Shown here in pieces: positions 31,990-36,825 of a stretch of DNA of 36,825 nt. A model generated the notes under the pieces. The model saw nothing but the letters and a program-made list of their open reading frames with translations, did not search any database and was not told the DNA's origin. Both the position numbers and the translations under genes were made by a program. Position 1 is the stretch's first letter. The number at the start of each line of letters is the position of its first letter. Source of the DNA: a bacterium (GTDB lineage: Bacteria > Sysuimicrobiota > Sysuimicrobiia > Sysuimicrobiales > Segetimicrobiaceae); NCBI GenBank assembly GCA_035703895.1, contig DASSXJ010000107.1:1-36825 (forward strand), written 5' to 3'.

Positions 31990-32193
31990 ATGGCCTGGTA
32001 CCAGTGCTCGTGCGGGGTTCTGAAGGAAATCAGTCCGCAGCTCGGCGAGACGGTTACGTCCGTCAACCACCTCCATCGATCCGCGCGGCTGGACGGGATG
32101 TCCACGATCATCCGGATGGAGGAGATTCGCCTCCCTATCGCTACGGGTGCGGGCGATCGGGACGAAACCGCTCCATACCAACCCGCCGCCTGA
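31990..32193 (+). CDS. Small hypothetical protein with N-terminal CxC motif
   Basis: 67 aa. ATG 31990 has GGGAGGTGG seven bases upstream, a strong ribosome site. The N-terminus MAWYQCSCGVLKEISP carries a CxC pair, but no second pair for a zinc ribbon is seen. The middle (LHRSARLDGMSTIIRMEEI) looks like a small beta/alpha unit. The family is unknown. It lies 155 bases after the Kelch gene and its stop overlaps another short ORF (TGATG). Confidence 0.6.
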   Translation: MAWYQCSCGVLKEISPQLGETVTSVNHLHRSARLDGMSTIIRMEEIRLPIATGAGDRDETAPYQPAA

Positions 32194-32354
32194 TGGACCT
32201 CGAGACTCGACCGATGCCCGCCGTCGGCGACAACCGGGAGCTCCTCGCGCACTTTCATGGAGGTTTCCTCCGCGCTTCTGATTCGCGCGCGCAAAGCCGG
32301 CCCGATAGATCCGAGGAGGAGACCCGAGCCATCGCGAACGTAGCCTCCGCATAG
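32193..32354 (+). CDS. Possible 53-residue coupled ORF
   Basis: ATG 32193 overlaps the stop of the preceding small gene (TGATG). The 53 aa product is hydrophilic with a charged C-terminal half (RSEEETRAIANVAS). No Shine-Dalgarno is needed if translation is coupled. No family or conserved motif was recognised, and codon usage is not decisive at this length. It may not be a real gene. Confidence 0.3.
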   Translation: MDLETRPMPAVGDNRELLAHFHGGFLRASDSRAQSRPDRSEEETRAIANVASA

Positions 32355-32385
32355 ACCGGTCGCTTTCCTCTCTCAGAGGAGCTGC

Positions 32386-35031
32386 ATGGCGGACCTACCG
32401 ACCGGAACGGTCACGTTTCTCTTCACGGACATCGAGGGGTCCACGAACCTCCTCCAGCGTATCGGCGCCCACCGCTACGCACAGGTTCTTGAAGATCACT
32501 GCGCACTGCTTAGGAGTGTCTTCCACGAAACGAACGGTCACGAGATCGGCCACCAGGGAGATGGCTTTCTGGCGGCGTTCGGCCAGGCCAGGCAGGCGGT
32601 GTCCGCGGCGATCGCCGCGCAGCGAGCGATGGCCACCCATCCGTGGCCGGAAGGGGTCACCATACGGGTCCGCATGGGACTCCATACCGGCGAGCCGCTT
32701 GACTCGCCGAGCGGCTATGTTGGCATGGATGTACATCGGGCCGCCCGGATCTGCTCCGCGGCACACGGGGGCCAGGTCCTCCTCTCCGAGGCAACACGGG
32801 GGCTTGTCGAGCATAACCTTCCAGAGGGTTTGGGCACCCTTGATCTGGGAGTGCATCGCCTGAAAGACTTAAAGGATCCTGTCAGGATCTTCCAGATCCT
32901 GGACCCCCGGGTGCCGGCCGAGTTCCCTCCACTCAGGAGTCTGAGCGTTCTGCCAAACAACCTGCCCATGCAACTGACTAGCTTCATCGGACGCGATAAA
33001 GAGCTGGCCGCAATCAAGCATCTATTGATGGCCAACCGGTTCCTCACCCTCACCGGCACAGGTGGCTGCGGAAAGACGCGACTCGCTCTCCAGGCCGCCG
33101 CCGATCTCTCGGATCAATTTCCGGACGGTGTGTGGTTGGTGGAGCTGGCGGCTCTTTCAGATACTTCTCTTGTCCCGCAAACCGTCGCGTCAACCTTGAA
33201 GCTCCCTGAGCAGTCCACCCGACCGTTGCCTGAATTGTTGGCCGACTATCTGCGGCCCAAATCTCTTTTGTTGGTGTTGGATAACTGTGAACAAGTGGTC
33301 AATGCGTGCGCCCATTTGGCTGAGCGGTTACTGCAGGTATGTCCTCGCCTTCGAATCTTGGCAACGAGTCAGGAGGGCCTAAACATCGCTGGAGAGGTCA
33401 CATTCCCCGTCCCTTCGCTGTCCGTGCCGGATCCTCAGCCGGCGCTTTCCGCCGAAGGACTCGTTCTGTGGGAAGCCGTGCGGTTGTTCGTGGATCGAGC
33501 GATGTTTGCCCAGCCAATGTTTAGGTTGACGAATCAGAACGCCACGTCGATCGTCGAAGTGTGCAGGCGGCTGGACGGGATGCCTCTAGCGATCGAGCTC
33601 GCAGCGGCGCGGGTGAGAGTGCTGTCAGTGGAGCAGATCGCTGCTCGCCTGAACGATAGGTTTCAGCTGCTCGTCACCGGAAGCCGGACCGCCCTACCCC
33701 GCCATCAAACGCTACGAGCCACGATGGACTGGAGCTATGACCTCCTATCAGAGAAGGAACGTGCCTTACTCTCACGACTCTCAGTCTTCTCGGGGGGATG
33801 GACGCTCGAAGCCGCAGAAGCGGTGTGCGTGGGGAACGGGGTTGACGAACGTGACGTCCTCGACCTACTCGCACGCCTGGCTGACAGGTCGCTCATCGTG
33901 GTTGAGGATCGAGGCGCCGAGATCCGCTATCGGCAGCTCGAGACGATCCGGCAGTATGGCCACGATCGGCTGCGCGAGTCAGGAGCAGCACCGAGCGTGC
34001 GGGGCCGACATCGCGATTGGTTTCTTCGTCTGGCGGAGCGGGCGGAGCCGGAACTCTTAGGAAAGCATCAAGCCAGGTGGTTCAATTTGCTGGAGGCCGA
34101 GCTCGACAATCTGAGATCTGCGCTCGGATGGTGCGTCGCCACCGGCGAGCTCGAGGCCGAGCTGCGGTTGGCCAGTGCGGTCACCCGATTCTGGCTTGCC
34201 CGTGGATACTCTGATGAAGGCCGCAGATGGCTGGATGCGGGGCTGGAGAGAGGTCGTGATGCGCCGGCAGCCTTGCGTGCCAAGGCGTTGAGTGCGGCTG
34301 GATATCTGGCCGTCCAGGGTCAGGGCGACTACAGCTCGGGGCGCTCGTTCTTTGATGAAAGCCTCGCGATCTGGCGGACCGTTGGTGACAAGAAGGGCAT
34401 CGCTGAATCGCTCCACAGGCTGGGGCTTGTCGCTACGCACCTAGGGGAGCTGAGCACAGCCCATTCACTGTACGAGGAAAGCCTTGTCGCACGGCAGGAG
34501 CTCGGGGACAAGGGGGATATTGCGCTTACTTTGCACAATCTAGGCATGGTCGCCTTCCTGCGAGGAGACCTTGCGGCGCGCTCCCTCTTCGAACAAGCGC
34601 TCGCCGTATGGCACGAGGTGGGAGACAAGCAGCACATCGCCATGGCACTGACCGGCCTGGGATACATCGCAGCGAGCCAGGACGATCTGAAGAAGGCACG
34701 CTCCCTGTACGAGGAGAGCCTTGCCATACGGCAGGAGCTTAGGGACAAGTGGGGAATCGCCTACTCCCTCGAAGGATTCGCAACCCTTGCGGCGCTTCAA
34801 GGGCTGGCGAATCGGGCGGCGCGCCTCCTTGGTGCGGTGGAGGCGTTGCGCGAGGCCATCAGGACCCCTCTACCCCTCTTCTACCGGAATAGTCGCGAGC
34901 GCACCGTCGCCGGGTTACGGGCCGGGTTGGGGGAGGCCGCCTTTGCAGCAGCATGCGAAAAGGGCAGAGCGATGACTCTCGAGCAGGCCATGAGCGAGGC
35001 GTTGAAGACCGAGAACGACGAGGACGATTGA
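32386..35031 (+). CDS. Class III cyclase-homology / NB-ARC-like ATPase / TPR signalling protein
   Basis: 881 aa, three parts. Residues 1-175 are a class III nucleotide-cyclase homology domain with metal Asp15 (TFLFTDIEGST) and Asp59 (HQGDGF). The usual Lys before the second Asp is absent and the Asn of VNxAAR is His117, with Arg121 kept, so cyclase activity is doubtful. Residues 190-470 are an NB-ARC/MalT-like STAND ATPase with Walker A GTGGCGKT (224-231) and Walker B LLLVLDNCEQ. Residues about 560-840 are TPR-like repeats (for example DKKGIAESLHRLGLVATHLG). ATG 32386 has GAGGAG just upstream. GC is visibly lower than in the metabolic regions. A Crp-type regulator follows. Confidence 0.9.
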   Translation: MADLPTGTVTFLFTDIEGSTNLLQRIGAHRYAQVLEDHCALLRSVFHETNGHEIGHQGDGFLAAFGQARQAVSAAIAAQRAMATHPWPEGVTIRVRMGLHTGEPLDSPSGYVGMDVHRAARICSAAHGGQVLLSEATRGLVEHNLPEGLGTLDLGVHRLKDLKDPVRIFQILDPRVPAEFPPLRSLSVLPNNLPMQLTSFIGRDKELAAIKHLLMANRFLTLTGTGGCGKTRLALQAAADLSDQFPDGVWLVELAALSDTSLVPQTVASTLKLPEQSTRPLPELLADYLRPKSLLLVLDNCEQVVNACAHLAERLLQVCPRLRILATSQEGLNIAGEVTFPVPSLSVPDPQPALSAEGLVLWEAVRLFVDRAMFAQPMFRLTNQNATSIVEVCRRLDGMPLAIELAAARVRVLSVEQIAARLNDRFQLLVTGSRTALPRHQTLRATMDWSYDLLSEKERALLSRLSVFSGGWTLEAAEAVCVGNGVDERDVLDLLARLADRSLIVVEDRGAEIRYRQLETIRQYGHDRLRESGAAPSVRGRHRDWFLRLAERAEPELLGKHQARWFNLLEAELDNLRSALGWCVATGELEAELRLASAVTRFWLARGYSDEGRRWLDAGLERGRDAPAALRAKALSAAGYLAVQGQGDYSSGRSFFDESLAIWRTVGDKKGIAESLHRLGLVATHLGELSTAHSLYEESLVARQELGDKGDIALTLHNLGMVAFLRGDLAARSLFEQALAVWHEVGDKQHIAMALTGLGYIAASQDDLKKARSLYEESLAIRQELRDKWGIAYSLEGFATLAALQGLANRAARLLGAVEALREAIRTPLPLFYRNSRERTVAGLRAGLGEAAFAAACEKGRAMTLEQAMSEALKTENDEDD

Positions 35032-35079
35032 GAGCTCTGGCATCAACCTAGTTTTCGACTTTTCTGGGGGGGTGAGTGT

Positions 35080-35304
35080 ATGGGCAGGTGGCTGAAGGTC
35101 GTGGTGGGACTTGCGCTACTTCTGCTCCCGGTGTCCCCAGCATGGGCGGAACCTGACATGGCCGTCGAAAGACTCGTGGCCTTCAATGGGTTGATCCTGT
35201 TCGCGGTCCTTGCAATCGTATTGGTGGCACTGGTTCTTGTGCTCGTAACCCTCGTCCTCGTGCTGCTGACGGTGTGGAGAAGCTGGAGCCGGACCGAGAA
35301 ATAA
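35080..35304 (+). CDS. Small membrane protein
   Basis: 74 aa from ATG 35080, with a GGGGGGGTGAG stretch upstream. An N-terminal hydrophobic segment ending PVSPAWAEP looks like a signal peptide (cleavage after AWA), followed by one long Leu/Val-rich membrane segment (about 38-66) and a short basic tail (WRSWSRTEK). No family is recognised. It lies between the cyclase-homology gene and a Crp-family gene and could be a membrane accessory of that pair. Confidence 0.65.
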   Translation: MGRWLKVVVGLALLLLPVSPAWAEPDMAVERLVAFNGLILFAVLAIVLVALVLVLVTLVLVLLTVWRSWSRTEK

Positions 35305-35340
35305 CGGCACACGCGCCAGAGTCGGTGCGGCAGGGCCGCC

Positions 35341-36012
35341 ATGCCGGACGATCTCGACACTCTGCTTGCCAAAGCCGAACTCTTCCAAGAGGTCCCCGCC
35401 GAGGTCCGACGGGAACTCGCCGCTAAGAGCGCCCGCCGAGTGTTCCTGAAGGGGGCAGTCATCTTCCACAAAGAGAGTGCCGATCGCACACTATACCTCA
35501 TCGCCTCAGGGCGCGTCCGCATCTACCTGAGTGGTGAGTCCGGGCGGGAAGTCACCCTCAACGTATGCGGGCCCGGGGAAACCATCGGGGAACTGGCGCT
35601 GCTCGACGGCCGATCTCGCTCGGCCTCTGCCGTGGCCCTTGACGACGTGGTTGCCTACGCGATACATCGCGAAGATTTCGTCCGGCTGCTCGACATCTCT
35701 CCGCTGGCGGCGTCGGTGATTCGAGTCCTTACCGCACGGATGCGGCGCGCCACCGACGACACAGAGAGCCTGGCGCTGTTCGACGTCTTCGGGCGCCTCG
35801 CACGCCGTCTCCTTGAGCTTGCCGATCGGTACGGGGGTGGGCAGGAGATCGACCTTGAGCTTAGCCAGGCGGACCTCGCGTCTCTCGTTGGGGCCACTCG
35901 CGAGACCGTGAACCGGGCGCTCGCCGCCTTTCGCCAGCAGGGTCTCATCAAGCAGCATGGTCACCGAATCGTCATCGTGCAGCCTGACCTCCTGCGACGG
36001 CGCATCCAATAA
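35341..36012 (+). CDS. Crp/Fnr family transcriptional regulator
   Basis: 223 aa. A cyclic-nucleotide-binding domain (about 10-120) has a phosphate-binding cassette GELALLDGRSRSAS (about 83-96), in which the Glu and the Arg-Ser pair that hold cAMP in Crp are kept. A winged helix-turn-helix (about 150-215) has ADLASLVGATRETVNRALAAFRQQGLI. No Cys cluster for an Fnr-type iron-sulfur centre is seen. ATG 35341 has a weak GGCAGGG upstream. It is the natural readout partner for the cyclase-homology protein upstream, though the small membrane gene lies between. Confidence 0.9.
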   Translation: MPDDLDTLLAKAELFQEVPAEVRRELAAKSARRVFLKGAVIFHKESADRTLYLIASGRVRIYLSGESGREVTLNVCGPGETIGELALLDGRSRSASAVALDDVVAYAIHREDFVRLLDISPLAASVIRVLTARMRRATDDTESLALFDVFGRLARRLLELADRYGGGQEIDLELSQADLASLVGATRETVNRALAAFRQQGLIKQHGHRIVIVQPDLLRRRIQ

Positions 36013-36091
36013 CCTTGACGCAGCGGCCCGCAGATTCTGCTCCAGGAGCGACTTGCGTTCCACTTCCCTTGAAGAGATGGGGGGCGATCAC

Positions 36092-36825
36092 ATGACGTTT
36101 CAGTATAAGTTCGGGAAACAGCCGGCGCGGTACGACGCGAGAACCTTGAGGCTCGCGGACTACCTCGAAGATCTCCCAGCTCCCATGCCTTCAGTGAACA
36201 ACGCTCGGCGGGTGAGGAACTGGCCCATGTACTCCAACAACACTCTTAATGATTGTACGTGTGCCGCAGCGGGGCATCTGATTCAAGATTGGACAGCGAT
36301 TGCCCATCGAGAGGTGACGCCCACCGAAAGCCAGATACTCGAGGCCTATGAAGCCGTCGCAGGGTACCGGCCCGGCGATCCTTCGACGGATAAGGGTGCC
36401 ACAAAGATTGCGGTTCTCAACTACTGGCGCAGGAAAGGGATTGCGGGCCACACGATCTGGGCGTACGTTGCGATTGAGCCCGGGAACCACGACCAGGTCA
36501 AGGATACCGTCCAGTATTTCGGAGGTGCCTATATTGGCCTGAAGCTGCCGATAAGTGCGCAGTACCAGCTCAGGGACCCTCTGAACCTGACCGTTTGGTC
36601 GGTTCCGTCCGGCGGCCCCGTGGGTCAAGGTCTACCAGGCTCTTGGGAGGGCCACTCTGTTCCGGTGGTTGCCTATGATCACCGCACCCTGACGGTGGTC
36701 TCCTGGGGCGACCTCTTGAAGATCACCTGGCAGTTCTTTGACGTGTACTGCGATGAGGCCTATGCCATTCTGGCGCACGAATGGATCGACGCGAAGGGGG
36801 GCCTGCCGCGCGGCTTCAAAAAAGT
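36092..36825 (+). CDS. Papain-fold-like protein (C1/C39-like), 3' end cut by window edge
   Basis: About 244 residues are visible from ATG 36092, which has GGGGGG a few bases upstream; no stop occurs before the window end. LNDCTCAAAGHLIQ (about 53-66) could supply a catalytic Cys, and EGHSVPVVAYD (about 188-198) with VVSWGD (about 204-209) the His and Asn/Asp of a papain-like fold. No signal peptide was seen. Peptidase or bacteriocin-processing-like activity is possible but not shown. GC is lower than in the metabolic genes, like its neighbours. Identification is from motif spacing only. Confidence 0.6.
   Translation, partial: MTFQYKFGKQPARYDARTLRLADYLEDLPAPMPSVNNARRVRNWPMYSNNTLNDCTCAAAGHLIQDWTAIAHREVTPTESQILEAYEAVAGYRPGDPSTDKGATKIAVLNYWRRKGIAGHTIWAYVAIEPGNHDQVKDTVQYFGGAYIGLKLPISAQYQLRDPLNLTVWSVPSGGPVGQGLPGSWEGHSVPVVAYDHRTLTVVSWGDLLKITWQFFDVYCDEAYAILAHEWIDAKGGLPRGFKK

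Noticed and set aside
32386-35031. NB-ARC-like protein as an antiphage AVAST/NLR defence gene
   Set aside because: There is no nuclease, protease or membrane effector domain. The cyclase-homology/STAND/TPR layout matches widespread LuxR/MalT-like signalling proteins.
1-36825. Mobile elements, CRISPR arrays, tRNA or rRNA genes
   Set aside because: No direct repeat-spacer pattern, transposase motif, integrase or RNA gene was found by reading both strands; low GC in region 5 alone is not enough to call an element.

Overview
The window is GC-rich, densely coded bacterial chromosomal DNA. Many starts are GTG, and adjacent genes often share bases at stop/start junctions. No rRNA, tRNA, transposase, phage structural gene or CRISPR array was seen. 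The gene mix (Liv-type ABC importers, ECF vitamin transporters, QueF/QueT, M24 and M20 peptidases, amidohydrolases, a serine-type D,D-carboxypeptidase) suits an uncultured, free-living, peptidoglycan-bearing heterotroph. An Armatimonadota/CSP1-3-like or other deep terrestrial lineage is a guess only; no marker gene here fixes the phylum.

Region 1 (1-11,502) is an uptake and catabolism locus. On the minus strand a GntR/FCD regulator heads a tightly packed run: D-2-hydroxyacid dehydrogenase, two adjacent M24-family proteins, an amidohydrolase, and a branched-chain-amino-acid-type ABC importer in the order livH-livM-livK-livG-livF. livF is cut by the left edge. A second 2-hydroxyacid dehydrogenase and a VOC/methylmalonyl-CoA-epimerase-like gene are divergent from the regulator. 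A 16-bp imperfect palindrome between the two arms is a likely GntR operator. The substrate is unknown.

Region 2 (11,499-16,975) holds housekeeping and orphan genes: a DUF815 AAA ATPase, a cupin, threonine synthase with a hairpin in its leader, a SAM methyltransferase, and a one-domain DEAD-box protein whose ATPase motifs are degenerate. Divergent from the last is queF, which overlaps the queT transporter gene.

Region 3 (17,479-26,139) is a minus-strand run of eight genes: aldehyde dehydrogenase, M20 deacylase, two EcfA ATPases, EcfT, an ECF S component, a short GatC/AtzG-like protein and a GatA-type amidase. A second amidohydrolase is divergent. This looks like import of a small amide-containing compound followed by hydrolysis and aldehyde oxidation. 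The EcfAAT module may also energise QueT.

Region 4 (26,167-31,834) is a mix: a small orphan, a DUF4337 membrane protein, D,D-carboxypeptidase, zinc alcohol dehydrogenase, a small coiled-coil orphan, a 284-bp untranslated stretch with strong hairpins, a secreted PsbP/DcrB-like protein, and a secreted Kelch protein with no ordinary start codon.

Region 5 (31,990-36,825) has visibly lower GC. It carries two tiny coupled ORFs, an 881-residue cyclase-homology/NB-ARC-like/TPR protein, a small membrane protein, a Crp/Fnr regulator, and the start of a papain-fold-like protein that runs off the right edge. It reads as a signalling island. No stretch longer than 300 bases lacks a gene.
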